Of a DNA stretch of 64,000 nt, positions 21,622 to 32,446 are shown in pieces. Each line of letters begins with the position of its first letter. The first letter of the stretch is position 1. The DNA comes from Gari tellinella. Lineage: Eukaryota > Mollusca > Bivalvia > Cardiida > Psammobiidae. Made by a program: the position numbers and the translations under genes. The notes under the pieces were generated by a model that did not search any database, was not told where the DNA came from, and worked only from the letters and a program-made list of their open reading frames with translations. The stretch is from assembly GCA_922989275.2 (NCBI GenBank), contig OV277871.1, positions 4,960,001 through 5,024,000 of the forward strand. The letters are read 5' to 3'.

Positions 21622-21881
21622 CTCTTTACCTCATAGAATGTTTCTAGTTTTTAAGAAATGTGACAGCTTAAAGCAGGTTGAAAGTTAAGCAGAATGTGCC
21701 TTAAATTCAAGCACATTCTTCTTTACTTTAGACCAGCTTTAAGCTATAATCTGCTAAGAAATACAAACTATTTCTTATGGTGCATATTAATTACTTAATA
21801 TGGAGGAAGTATTTTCTATGGTGGAGGAATAAAGTAAAGGCGTAAAAAGGCGTATTTATGGGGTAATGGGTAAAGGGTTAA
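21618..21881 (-). mobile_element. family A hairpin MITE, complete, abutting the previous one
   Basis: TTAACTCTTTACCTCATAGA to GGGTAAAGGGTTAA, opposite orientation to its neighbour, sharing one TTAA. Confidence 0.8.
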
Positions 21882-22166
21882 GCAAGTCTACATGCCAAGA
21901 GAAAGCTGTGGTATGTGATTAAAGTTAAACTCTGTCAAAGCCGAGTTTTAAAATGGAAGTTTTTCATTTTCTAATTAAAGACCAATTGACTCTTGAGTGG
22001 GTTGTCTCTGAACTATTTTACAGTATGGCAAACAGTGTAGACCCTGACAGAAATACAGCTAACTAGGTTAATCTTGACACTGCCTTTTAAAACAAGTAAC
22101 GCCCAAGTCCTATGTCTGTGCTATGATGAAGAAGACATTATTTTTTCTCCAATAAACACAGATGTG

Positions 22167-22418
22167 TTAACCCATTACCCCATCGCCTGTTTCTAGTTTT
22201 GAAAACATGTGACCACTTAAAGCAGGTTGAAAGTAAAGCAGAATGCGCCTTAAGGCGCATTCTGCTTTACTTTCAGCCTGCTTTAAGCTACCATCTACTA
22301 GGAAATAGAATATATTTCTTTTGTTGCAGGTTCATTATAGTTCATATTGGAATTATTTTCTTTAGTGGATAAATAAATTAGAGGCGTAAAAAGGCGTATT
22401 TATCGTGTAATGGGTTAA
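22167..22418 (-). mobile_element. family A hairpin MITE, complete
   Basis: TTAACCCATTACCCCATCGC to CGTGTAATGGGTTAA, 252 bp. The hairpin at 22216-22287 is perfect except for the family's T/C mismatch. Confidence 0.9.
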
Positions 22419-22439
22419 AACAGTTGTGTCCGTTGCAAG

Positions 22440-22620
22440 CAATTAGGAGCCAGATCAGACACTGGGTATCTAGGCATCTGATCAGGCTCCAAACTGTTTT
22501 CCAGTCCTATCTTCATTAACCCTCTGAACACCATGGACCTGTTTAAAATATACAGTGAGGTCTCAGATCAGAGGGCTCCTATAGGAGCCCTATGATCAGG
22601 GTCTGCACTGTTGTCCAATT
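22440..22620. repeat. family E-type and D-type hairpin remnants
   Basis: GGAGCCAGATCAGACACTGG...CATCTGATCAGGCTCCAAAC (22448-22498), then CAGATCAGAGGGCTCCTATA-GGAGCCC... (22563-22612). Confidence 0.6.
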
Positions 22621-23235
22621 AAGACCAGTGTTTATTAAACTACTCAGAGTTCCAAGTAGACTTGTTCATCTTTTGGTAATTTAAAGATTCACAAGGGAAT
22701 CCAATAACCTGCAAGAGTTACTTAGCATGGAAAAATACCATCTTCTCCACTGTATGCCTAGGTAAGACAAAAATCAATTAAAAATAAATTAAAACTCATT
22801 CATTACTAACTTATAAAATATGACTACACTAGAACAATGAAATTACTGGCCTATCATTTTGCACAGTGTACATTCTAGAAATTATCAATCCAATTCGGAC
22901 CAACACTAATAAATAAAAAACAATTCATTACAGATTCCTCAACAAAGCTTCATTCTTAACAGAAACAAAAAATCAGAAATTAATTCAGCATTTCTTGATC
23001 ATGCAAATGTTATACAAAAGAAATAAAATCACATAGTTGCTAGAACAAAAAAAAAATCGAAGTTGATCACTGAAAAATTTATTATGCAGGCTGTCGGTAC
23101 AGTCAGACTTGTGTTAAGCAATCAAGAAACAGTGTATTGAAACATTTCAATCAGTGTAGACCTAAATCAGCTATGAGATTTGGTGTAGAGTGTATAAACC
23201 CATTTTATGTGTGATACACTTACAGGTGTAACTCT

Positions 23236-23310
23236 AGGCAAACAGTTTTGATCTCAGATCAGACCCCACATTGTGGGACCTGATCTGAGATCAAAACTGT
23301 TTGCAGCTAA
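23236..23310. repeat. perfect family E-type hairpin
   Basis: GCAAACAGTTTTGATCTCAG... with arms meeting at GGGACCTGATCTGAGATC. About 28-bp arms. Confidence 0.7.
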
Positions 23311-23702
23311 GTCAATATTCTATCAGAAACTGCTAAAATATTTTGCAAATATTTGAGTTATACCTGCTGCAGACGACATTTTAAAATGGCCACCAAATAT
23401 TACAATGGGTTAAGACCGTTACCCGCTTGGTCTTCGCATTTTGCAATGTTCAAAAGTCCTGCCCCTAAAAGCCCAGTTCAATTTGCATCCACTGTGGATA
23501 TGGACATATTTTTATTTCCTTCAAATTAGCCTAACAGTAAATCAAACTTTCTGTGTACATGTACATTGCCAGTACCTTCAGTACTCTGATTGATTAAATT
23601 TAAAACGGTTATTTGGACAGCAGTACTAACCCTCCTTCTGTTTATACAAGAAGCTTCTTGAACATTATCCCTTCTCCTGTCATTAGCATATATTGACACT
23701 TT

Positions 23703-23773
23703 TAGAAAACAGTGTAGACCCAGATCAGGCAGCTCCTGAAGGAGCTGCCTGATCTGGGTCTGCACTGTTTTCT
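23703..23773. repeat. family D-type hairpin
   Basis: GAAAACAGTGTAGACCCAGA-TCAGGCAGCTCCTGAAGGAGC... with a 32-bp near-perfect stem. Confidence 0.7.
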
Positions 23774-24083
23774 TATAGGGTATGGACTATTAACTGTTTC
23801 AATACTGATTAACCCTTGGATATACTAAACAAGGAATATTGTATTGAAACATTCCAATCAGTGTCGACCTAAATCAGCTACTCTTTCTTGAGGAAATATT
23901 TCCTTGTTTTATTAGACATTGTAATAGTTGAGAATAAGTGGGCGGAGTTTTGCATTATGAATATTCAGCCGGAGAAGGGTTAAAGAGAATCCTAGACAAT
24001 TTTTGCTAATGATATTTATCATCCGTAGCAATTCTTAAAGTCAATTTATCGGACAAAGTCTTTATTCGGTAGTATCAAGGAGT

Positions 24084-24155
24084 GTCAAATAGTCGGATTC
24101 CGTATGAGATGCCAAATTACCTGGCATCTCATATGGATTCCAACTGCCTGCAGTA
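24084..24155. repeat. family E-type hairpin
   Basis: TCGGATTCCGTATGAGATGC-CAAATTACC-TGGCATCTCATATGG. The right arm continues ATTCCAACTGCCTGC. Confidence 0.6.
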
Positions 24156-24401
24156 TGTACCTTAAAGTCACTACAGGTTTGCCTTGCCAATGCCTAGTAA
24201 ATAAAAACACAACATAAAAGTCTTTAGGAGTTATCACTGTGTCAACTAATTTGTGATGAATGGTGCAAAATATGAATGCATTAAGCAACCACCTGTCTCT
24301 ACAGTGCCCTATGCCTTTTTGCAAAGTAAGAAGCCCTTCACTGACAAGACTCAATGCACTAACAGTTTTTTAGATGTGGTATTCAAATAGCTCATGTCAG
24401 T

Positions 24402-24654
24402 TTAACCAAGTACTCCATAAATATACCTTTTTACGCCTTTAATTTATTCCTTCACTGAAGAAAATAGTTGCACTTTTATGCAGTCATGAATATGCACCAT
24501 CAGAAAAAGTTTCTATATCTTAGTGGATGGTAGCTTAAAGTATGCAGAAAGTAAAGCAGAATGCGCCTTAAGGCGCATTCTGCTTTACTTTCAACCTGCT
24601 TTAAGTACTCTCTCGTCTTTAAAACTAGAAACAGGTTATGAGGTAAGGGATCAA
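24402..24654 (+). mobile_element. family A hairpin MITE
   Basis: TTAACCAAGTACTCCATAAA to AACAGGTTATGAGGTAAGGG. Hairpin AAAGTAAAGCAGAATGCGCC-TTAA-GGCGC... Confidence 0.8.
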
Positions 24655-24699
24655 ATAGATACCTGTCCTCAAAACTGGAAACATGCCATTGGAAAAGGG

Positions 24700-24945
24700 T
24701 TAACCCTTTACCCCATAAATACGACTTTTCGCGCCTTTAATTTATTCCTCTACTGAAGAAATAGTTCCAGTTTATACAGTCATGAATATGTACCATAATA
24801 AATATTTTCTGTTTCCTAAAAGATTGTAGCTTAAAGCAGGCTGAAAGTAAAGCAGAATGCGCCAACAGGCGCATTCTGCTTTACTTTCAACCTGCTTTAA
24901 GTGGTCACCTGTCTTTAAAACTAGAAACAGGCTATGGGGTAATAC
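24700..24945 (+). mobile_element. family A hairpin MITE
   Basis: TTAACCCTTTACCCCATAAA to CAGGCTATGGGGTAATAC. The right TTAA has mutated. The loop is CAAC. Confidence 0.8.
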
Positions 24946-25420
24946 ATTACTAAGTAGTGAAACAGTTAATAGTTTATATCATTACAAGAGTGCATAACCC
25001 ACTATTTTTCAACCCTTTAGTCCATCATGCATCATCTAAACCACATGTTACATGATTGCCAATTAGAGTTGTTGCCAAGCGACAATTCTAATAGGTTATC
25101 ACATCATTTGAGTTTGGTTGAGGCATAAGGATTTTAGCTTGTATCTTGTAGCTTTTATCTGGAGTCGTGTCATATGGGCCTGAAAGGTGATTCACTTAAC
25201 GCAATCATACTTGCAACATTTAGCTCAGACCATCCAATATGGAAGCACACGAGTTTGGCAATAGAAAGGACTAAAAATCTGTCCGGCATAAAAACTCATA
25301 AAAACAGTGCACAACTCAAAATTACTGGCATTTAACTTACATAAATAAGAACAAAATCTCCATAATGTTTCTATGGTAACAAAAATAGCTAAGTTAATGT
25401 GTCATTTTTAGATATATAGT

Positions 25421-25820
25421 CAGTAAACCCTCTCTATTACAAGCACAACATTGTATTAATTACTAGAGGTTTAAGGCAGGTGGCTGCTTAACCCATTCCC
25501 CCATAAATACGCCTTTGAATAGTTCCAATTTATACAGTTAAGAATAAGTTCTATAAGAAAGATTTTCTCTGTATTCTAGCAGATGGTAGTTTAAAGAAGG
25601 CTGAAAGTAAAGCAGAATGTGCCGTAAGGCACATTCTGCTTTACTTTCAACCTGCTTTAAGTGGACAGGCTATTGGGTAATGGGTTAAAGCAAGGTGAAA
25701 GTAAAACAGAAGCTTTCTGTTTTACTTTCGCCATGCTTTAAGCTGTCATATGTCTTTCATACCATCAATTAATCTTCCTTTTACCTTACTTTTAGTGGTC
25801 GTAATAGAGTGTTCTCACTG
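25421..25820. mobile_element. family G MITE split by a family A insertion
   Basis: CAGTAAACCCTCTCTATTAC at the left, GTCGTAATAGAGTGTTCTCACTG at the right. Removing 25488-25684 restores an intact 200-bp family G element whose hairpin begins GCTTAAAGCAAGGTGAAAGT. Confidence 0.85.
25488..25688 (+). mobile_element. family A MITE inserted at the stem-base TTAA of family G
   Basis: TTAACCCATTCCCCCATAAA to TTGGGTAATGGGTTAA, flanked by GGTGGCTGC and AGCAAGGTG. TTAA is present at both ends. Confidence 0.9.
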
Positions 25821-25838
25821 TATAATGTGGTTCCATTT

Positions 25839-26091
25839 TTAACCCTTTCCCACATAGAAGCGCCTTTTAGCGCATTAAGTTTATTCAATTCACTGAAGAA
25901 AATAGTTCTAATTTATACAGTCATAAATATGTATCATAAGAACTATTTTCTATATTCTAGCAGATGATAGCTTAAAGCAGGCTGAAAGTAAAGCAGAATG
26001 CGCCTTAAGGCGCATTCTGCTTTACTTTTAACCTGCTTTAAGAGGACACCTATATTCAATATTAGAAACAGGCTATGTGGGAAAGGGTTAA
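25839..26091 (+). mobile_element. family A hairpin MITE, GCGCC-end subtype
   Basis: TTAACCCTTTCCCACATAGA to GGCTATGTGGGAAAGGGTTAA, 253 bp. The terminal repeat subtype CTTTCCC(C)ATAGAAGCGCC differs from the ATTACCCCATAAATACGCC subtype. Confidence 0.9.
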
Positions 26092-26373
26092 ACAACAAAA
26101 AAGAAAGGTATTCTTCCTTTCAAACAATGTAGACCTGTACTCAAGACCGTTGCAAACAGTTTGGATCCAGATCAGGTCAAACTAAACATAGACCCTGATC
26201 TAGATCTAAACTGTTGCGTTTCTCTAAATATACAAAAGAATGAATCAATTTCAGAAAATTTAGCAGACTCCTTTTTTAGCAGACAACAATTAGTATAGAA
26301 ACGGTTACCACAGTCTAATAGTTGTGTCTCTTCTTGCCAACAAGCAAGCCTTTATTCATTTATGGTCATCGTT

Positions 26374-26790
26374 TAACCCATTATTCCATTAACCCTTTCC
26401 TCCCCGACACCTCAAATAGACAATTCTGGTTTTCAATTTAGTCTAGTCCATTTTTGACATTTTAGGGTCTATTTTTACAATATATGTCAAAATGGTAAAC
26501 AGTGTAGACCCTGATTAGAGGGCTCCTTAAGGAGCCCTCTAATCAGGGTCTACACTGTTTGCAAAGGACAAGTGTACTCCTCACAGGTAGGCTGTTTGCA
26601 AATGACGCATAATGATATGCGTGACTAGGGGTCAACAAGTTAATATATCTTTTTACACCTGTAATTTATTCCTTCCCTGAAGAAAATAGTTCTATTTTAT
26701 ATAGTCATGAATATAAATCATAGAATTAAAATATTTACTATATCCTAGAAGATGGTACTTTAAAGTATGCTGAAAGTAAAGCAGAATGCA
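26374..26790 (+). mobile_element. family A copy split near its left end by family D
   Basis: TTAACCCATTATTCCA precedes the D insertion and TATATCTTTTTACACCTGTA follows it. The hairpin then begins (AAGTATGCTGAAAGTAAAGC) but breaks at GAATGCA into more family D sequence (to about 26965). Confidence 0.65.
26389..26643 (+). mobile_element. family D hairpin MITE, nested in family A
   Basis: 255 bp, TTAACCCTTTCCTCCCCGAC to GACTAGGGGTCAACAAGTTAA. Central palindrome GACCCTGATTAGAGGGCTCC-TTAA-GGAGCC... with TTAA in its loop. Confidence 0.88.
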
Positions 26791-26983
26791 ATCAAGTTTA
26801 GTCAATTGTTTTTACTATTTAGGGTTGTCTTTTACAAAATATTTCAAAATGACAAACAGCCCAGAGCTTGATAAGAGGGCCCCAGGAACCCGCTGATCGG
26901 GTTCTGCATTGTTTGCATAGGCCAAGTGTAATCTTCACACATACACTGTTTGTCTTTAGACTAAAAAGTGTATTAACTTAATG

Positions 26984-27235
26984 ACCCCATAGCCTATTTA
27001 TAGTATATAAGATAGTTAACCAATTTAAGCAGGTTGAAAGTAAAGCAAAATGCACCTTAAGGTGCATTCTGCAATACATTCAGCCTGCTTTAAGCTACCA
27101 TCTGCTCGGATAGCTACCATCTGCTAGGAATTAGAAGAACAAAATTATGGTTCATATTCATGACTATATAAAGGGAAACTATTTTCTTCAGTGAAGGTGT
27201 TTTTATGGGATAATGGCTGAAAGAAATAAGTGCAA
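26984..27235 (-). mobile_element. family A hairpin MITE, diverged
   Basis: TTAATGACCCCATAGCCTAT to TTTATGGGATAATGGC. The hairpin is GCACC-TTAA-GGTGC, and a short stretch around CTACCATCTGCT is duplicated. Confidence 0.7.
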
Positions 27236-27486
27236 TGTAAATAAATGCATCTTTACTTTTATTAGATCATCCAAGGTCCCTTTTCATTGTGAATCTTGGT
27301 TAGAAACTGTTTTCGCAGTTGCTTTATTAAATGTACTTTGTATCACTATACTAGAATGTCTTTCATGATCTTATGACTGAAAAAAATGAAAATAAAGACA
27401 GGTTGTTGCTTATAAAGCAGGCTGGAAGTAAAGCAGAATCTTCCTTGGGGAGCTTTCTGCTTTTCTTTGAGTCTACTTTAAGCATC

Positions 27487-27640
27487 CAGGTTCCAAGGCT
27501 ATAAAAACTCTGAGTTGAGTCTGAGATTGTTTTAAAGCATTTGATTGGTCAGATTTGAGCAAAAGCTTAAATCTGACCAATCAATATTTTGAGAACGATC
27601 TCAGATTCAACTAAAACACTTTATAACCTTGGGACTAGCC
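27487..27640. repeat. long imperfect palindrome
   Basis: The arms CCAAGGCTATAAAAACTCTG and AGTTGAGTCTGAGATTGTTT pair with the inverse at 27580-27637 (GATCTCAGATTCAACT, CTTTATAACCTTGG). The inner arms GATTGGTCAGATTT / AAATCTGACCAATC pair around GAGCAAAAGCTT. A different family from the others. Confidence 0.7.
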
Positions 27641-27882
27641 TAGGGTGCAGAAACAGATTTCCTATTGCTCTTAATCGGATCCTTCTGCCTGGATATAGTA
27701 AATATTTCATATGTTGAACATTCATAATGTATCATATGCAACTATTTCCTTCTGTGGAGGAATTAATTAATGGCATAAAATTGGAGTAATAGGTTAACAA
27801 ATAACTGTAAGAATATCATGACACAACTAAGTACTGTAATCTGCCATTGAATAATGTAACACCTAAGTGTCCAAAACCTCTG

Positions 27883-28125
27883 TTAACCCATAAATACACC
27901 TTTTTACGTCTATCATTTATTCCTTCATAGAAGAAATAGTCCCACTTTAAACAGTCGAGAATATATTACATGAAAAATATTTTCTATATTCTAGCAGATT
28001 ATAGCTTAAAGCAGGCTGAAAATAAAGCAGAATGCGCCTTTAGGTGCATTCTGCTTTACTTTCAACCTGCTTTAAGTGATCACCTGTCTTCAATATTAGA
28101 AACAGGCTATGGGGTAATGGGTTAA
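27883..28125 (+). mobile_element. family A hairpin MITE, complete
   Basis: TTAACCCATAAATACACC (about 8 bp deleted in its terminal repeat) to CTATGGGGTAATGGGTTAA. Shares its right TTAA with the next copy. Confidence 0.85.
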
Positions 28126-28379
28126 CCCATTACCCCATAACCTGTATCTAGTTTTGAAGACAGGTAACTACTTTAAGCAGGTTCCAAGTAAAGCAAAATT
28201 TGTCCGAAGGCGCATTCTGCTTTACTTTCAGTCTGCTTTAAGTTATCATCTGCTAGGATAAAACAAACATTGCTTCTGGTGCTAATTTAGTTTTACACCT
28301 GTATAAATTGAACTATCTTTTTTCAGTGGAGGAATAAATTAAAGGCATTTAAATGAATATTTATGAAGTAATGGGTTAA
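28122..28379 (-). mobile_element. family A hairpin MITE, complete, abutting
   Basis: TTAACCCATTACCCCATAAC to GAAGTAATGGGTTAA, opposite orientation, sharing one TTAA with the left neighbour. Confidence 0.88.
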
Positions 28380-28782
28380 AGTAGAGGCAATAATAAAATG
28401 AAATGAAACATGAAATTCAGATCTTTTATCTGGTCCAAACACCAAAGGGTTACATGCAAGATGATTGAAACAAAACATTTAAATGTTGTCATTCACTTAA
28501 AAGAAAACATATTGCACAAATTCCTTCAAAATTCCATATATATTTCTGCCAACTCTGACCCCGATTTAAATATGAACAAATATCAATGAAGGTTTGAATA
28601 AAAATTTGTATGTACATCAAATAAACCTGTTGTCAATAAATTCAAACTTAATTGAAAGGGAAGCAACTACATGAGTTTATGTATCAGACCCTCACCCCCT
28701 GTTATCTCCCTTTAAAACAAACCACATTCAGTTACAGGCAAATTGAATCCGTTTTCCATTGGCAAGATACTTCATTTAACTA

Positions 28783-28975
28783 CAGTAAAACCTCTCCATT
28801 ACGACCACAACATTGAGTTCATTATTAGGTGTTTAAGACAGGTGACTGCTTACAGCAAGGTGACAGTAAAACAGAAAGCTCCTTTAGGAGCTTTTTGTTT
28901 TACTGTCACCATGCTTTAACCTTTCACCTGTCTTTTATACAATCAATTAGCCGTCGTAATAGAGAGGTTTTACTG
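28783..28975. mobile_element. family G hairpin MITE, complete
   Basis: CAGTAAAACCTCTCCATTAC to its inverse GAGAGGTTTTACTG, 193 bp, with TA directly outside both ends. Hairpin core AAAGCTCC-TTTAGG-AGCTTT. Confidence 0.9.
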
Positions 28976-29086
28976 TACAAGTAAAACGAGGTATATTAAC
29001 ACTGATCCTATAACCCCCAAAAAGATGGCTCATTTTAATAGCTACTGACAAGAGGCATAACTCATTCAGGACTGAAATGATATTAT

Positions 29087-29284
29087 CAGGGCTCCAAATA
29101 AGGGGAGTATTTCAAAAACTAAAATCTTTATTTCTCTATTAAACCCTATGGTGTCACTACTCATTAGAATTGTCTCTTTGAGACAATTCTAATGAGTAGT
29201 AACACCATATGATTTGGTGCTGAAATAAGAGAGAAAACATTTGATTTGATTTGTTCAGTTTACTCACTCTCATCTGGAGCCCTG
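29087..29284. mobile_element. family F hairpin MITE, complete
   Basis: CAGGGCTCCAAATAAGGGG to CTCATCTGGAGCCCTG, 198 bp. Central palindrome TACTCATTAGAATTGTCTCT-TTGAG-ACAATTC... Confidence 0.88.
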
Positions 29285-29511
29285 AATTATATATGATTTC
29301 TTAAAGAAATTTAAATAATGTTTGTGTACTATTAAAGAAGGCTTTAGTATTAATATCAACTACATATGATTTGATAATATGAATTTTCTCTTATTTTGAC
29401 CGTGTCTGCAACTATGTCCCTCCAAATTTTGGCAATTGTTGCAAATACAAATTGTATAAAGGCTTATTTCCATGAGGCCTATTCCTTGATACTTTCAGCA
29501 AATCCTTCCAC

Positions 29512-29752
29512 TTAATCCATTACTCTATAAAAATGCCTTTTTATGCCTCTAATTATTTCTACACAAAAGAAAGAAGTCCTCGCCCCCTTTAGGAAGTCCT
29601 GAACATAAAATCAAGATTTTTCAAGATGGTAGCTTAACTCAGATTTAAAGTAACACAGAATCCTCCTTTAGGAGCATTCTGATTTAAATTCAACTTGCTT
29701 TAAGTGGTCAGCTGTCTTCAAAACCAGAAACAGGCTATGGGGTAAAGGTTAA
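29512..29752 (+). mobile_element. family A hairpin MITE
   Basis: TTAATCCATTACTCTATAAA to GGCTATGGGGTAAAGGTTAA. The hairpin is diverged (AGAATCCTCC-TTTAGG-AGCATTCT). Confidence 0.75.
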
Positions 29753-29977
29753 ACACATTGAAAGAATTTACTATCAATTAAACAGTTTTAAACAGACAAT
29801 GCCCTGTTTGCACATATACCTAATTTCTTGTTTATAATAACTAAATGAGTAGAGCCAGATGAGACGCCACATTTTGCAGCATCTCATCTGGGCCTACAAA
29901 TATACAGGTAAATACCTCACACAAATCACCTTAAGTCCATGTTTGGCATGTTACCATATCAACAAGCTATTCTTATT

Positions 29978-30229
29978 TTAACCCATTACCCCATAAATAT
30001 GCCTTTTTACGCCTCTAATTTATTCCTCCACTGAAGAAAATATGTCAAATTTATTCAGTCATGAATATGTATCATAAGAATTAATTTCTATATTCTGGCA
30101 AAAAGTAGCTCAAAGCAGGCTGAAAGTAAAGCAGAATGTGCCTTAAGGCGCATTCTGCAATACTTTCTACCTGCTTTAAGTGGTCACCTATCTGCAAAAC
30201 TAGAAACAAGCTATGGGATAATGGGTTAA
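29978..30229 (+). mobile_element. family A hairpin MITE, complete
   Basis: TTAACCCATTACCCCATAAA to CTATGGGATAATGGGTTAA, 252 bp, with TTAA in the loop. Confidence 0.9.
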
Positions 30230-30502
30230 TCCGTGTTACTTTATCCACTTCCCTAATGATGAAACTCACTGTCTGAGCTATTTCATCTTATCCGGCCTTT
30301 CCACCTCTGGCAGTGTTTTATCATAAATATACAATACATGACCACTACCAAATCTATATGTAGCCTTACAAATCACAAAATAAAGTTGGTTTCAAAAGTT
30401 GTGCAAATTCAAAATGGTTGCTAGCTATCAATAAATGAAATTTGTTATGTCAACATAGTCCAATCTTCAGTGATCATTCGAAAGTCTGGACGATTGGCTG
30501 CA

Positions 30503-30753
30503 TTAACCATTACCCAATAGTAACACCTTTTTACACTTTTGATTTATTCCTCCACCAAAGAAAATAGTTCCATTTTATACAGTCATGAATATGAACCTTC
30601 AAAACTATTTTCTATATCCTAGTAGATGGTAGCTTAAATTAGGCTGGAAGTAAAGCAGAAAGCACTTTAAGGCACATTCTGTTTTACCAACAACCTGCTG
30701 TAAGTGGTTACCTGTCTTCACAACTAGATAAAGGTTATGGGGTAAAGGGTTAA
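30503..30753 (+). mobile_element. family A hairpin MITE
   Basis: TTAACCATTACCCAATAGTA to GGTTATGGGGTAAAGGGTTAA. The stem is partly degraded. Confidence 0.8.
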
Positions 30754-30829
30754 AGATTAACAGTTATTTCCATTAGGCGTCAAAAGGCGTTTCTATAGGG
30801 GGGAAAAGGTTATGAAATCTGGCCCCAAC

Positions 30830-31016
30830 TCAAAAGCTCATAGAGTCATAAATATGTACCAAAAGAAATATCTAATATATTCTAGCAGCTGATAGCTTAA
30901 AGCAGGCTGAAAGTAAAGCAGAATGCGCCTTAAGGCGCATTCTGCTTTACTTTCAACCTGCTTTAAGTAGTCACCTGTTTTCAGAACTCGAGACAGTCTA
31001 TGGGGTAATGGGTTAA
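30830..31016 (+). mobile_element. family A hairpin MITE, left end truncated
   Basis: AGTCATAAATATGTACC...AGCAGGCTGAAAGTAAAGCA hairpin with loop TTAA, ending AGTCTATGGGGTAATGGGTTAA. Confidence 0.8.
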
Positions 31017-31620
31017 CCATGGATCTAAGTATTAGATGGGCATCTTGAGTGGACTACTGTCAAATCATCAGACAGATAACTAACAACGCAGTTTGAAGCA
31101 CAGCATTCTCTCAACAAATCTAAAGATAAAAAGTATGACTTTGACATGAGAGCTGAACAATAAAAATAAACGTGACAGTACACTTCTAAACACAATTATC
31201 ACTGTTCATGTGTGGTTTTGATTCAGCTTCACACAATTAACATCGTAAAATACAAAAATATAATATTTTCAACTTGTCCGAGCCTACATTTTGACAAATC
31301 TAAGCTCTGCCACATTGAATTCCAACAACAAGTATATCTGCTCTTTTTTTCCACCACATGACTTATGGCCATATGCACACACATAGACTGACAAGCCATT
31401 AATAATAATACATGAACAAATGCTAGAAAATAGTTTTTATTTTCCTATACTGTCGCACACTAACGTTTTGTCATTACACTAAGCTAAATAACACTGTATG
31501 AGTTTGTTTTTTGGTTGTACAACAGAGAAAATAAAATATGATGGTATGGCTAAACAGTTTCTTGATTCAAAAGCGCGCCATGAAGATCAACAACAAATCA
31601 ATATATAGCACTATACTATG
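31017..31620. other. no repeat or gene recognised
   Basis: Ordinary AT-rich sequence beyond the probable FNDC3 3' end. It carries a minus-strand AATAAA candidate near 31436-31442. Confidence 0.4.
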
Positions 31621-32104
31621 TCGTTTAACCCTTTCCTCCATGGCCAGAAGTGCAATACCACACGTATTCCATGGATATATAACAGATATGGTCCAGTAAT
31701 GTCCAGCTACTACGACCACTCAAAATAAGATTTTTTTTCAGCATTTAAGACAGGTTTTTGCTTAAAGCAGGATAAATGTAAACCAGAAAGCTCCAATAGG
31801 AGCTTTCTGCTTTACATTCATCCTGATTTAAGACGATATCTGTCTTTTATAAATTTAGTGAGTATAGGCGTCGAAGGCGCTTATGTGGAGGAATAGGTTA
31901 AGGGGTTTAATAAAATTCTGTGGAGGAAAGGGTTAAAAAGGCCTGTGCCAGCACAGACGACAAGTTTTCTTTCATGAAATCAGAACACAAGAGATAATGT
32001 ATAAAGATTAAAATAAGACAAAAAAAAAAGAAGCTATGAACGAAAAAAAAAAAGGAGAAAAAAATCACAACAATATTTCATTCCTCCTTCAGTTTAAGAT
32101 TGTG
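31430..32104 (-). other. FNDC3: probable FNDC3 3' untranslated region
   Basis: Sequence after the stop codon, read leftward, is AT-rich with A/T homopolymers at 32015-32070. It then enters a family A/G-like hairpin element (about 31624-31936). The nearest AATAAA on the minus strand that I see is near 31436-31442. The true poly(A) site is not determined. Confidence 0.3.
31624..31936. mobile_element. mixed family A/G element
   Basis: TTAACCCTTTCCTCCATGG and TGGAGGAAAGGGTTAA ends enclose a G-like segment (CTACGACCACTCAAAATAAG) and a hairpin GCTTAAAGCAGGATAAATGT...CATCCTGATTTAAG. An internal TGTGGAGGAATAGGTTAA repeats the right end. Confidence 0.55.
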
Positions 32105-32446
32105 TCATGATTCATCATGTCGTCCTGTGTTGCCAGACGTGTACGAGATAAACTGGTCCGCTACGAAGGCGAACAGTACTCCCACCAACACAAGCCCCAC
32201 AACTACAATGGCTGCCACTTGCCGATCTGTCAGCTGCTTGGGTTCCACAACTTTACTATCTTGTACTTGTGCTAACACTGGCTTTATAGGCTCCGGACTT
32301 AAAGTACAGAAACCGTGACCAGGGCTATACGCCCCAACCAGCTCCGTATCATCACTAGAGAGACGGATTGCACAAACCCGTACTTGATAGTCTGTTTTAC
32401 ACTGGAGATTCTCTAAATGAAACGATGTGTTACCTCCCTTGTACAT
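32105..32446 (-). CDS. FNDC3: FNDC3 terminal exon: end of FN3 9, membrane anchor, stop
   Basis: Starts at TTTTTCAG|ATG and encodes MYKGGNTSFHLENLQCKTDY, then QVRVCAIRLS. A polar linker follows, then QLTDRQ and a hydrophobic run AAIVVVGLVLVGVLFAFV. It ends with DQFISYTSGNTGRHDES and TGA. The L(S/T)D-x-Q lead-in to the helix is shared with vertebrate FNDC3A. The 13-residue polar tail fits a C-terminally anchored protein. Confidence 0.93.
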   Translation of the reverse strand: MYKGGNTSFHLENLQCKTDYQVRVCAIRLSSDDTELVGAYSPGHGFCTLSPEPIKPVLAQVQDSKVVEPKQLTDRQVAAIVVVGLVLVGVLFAFVADQFISYTSGNTGRHDES

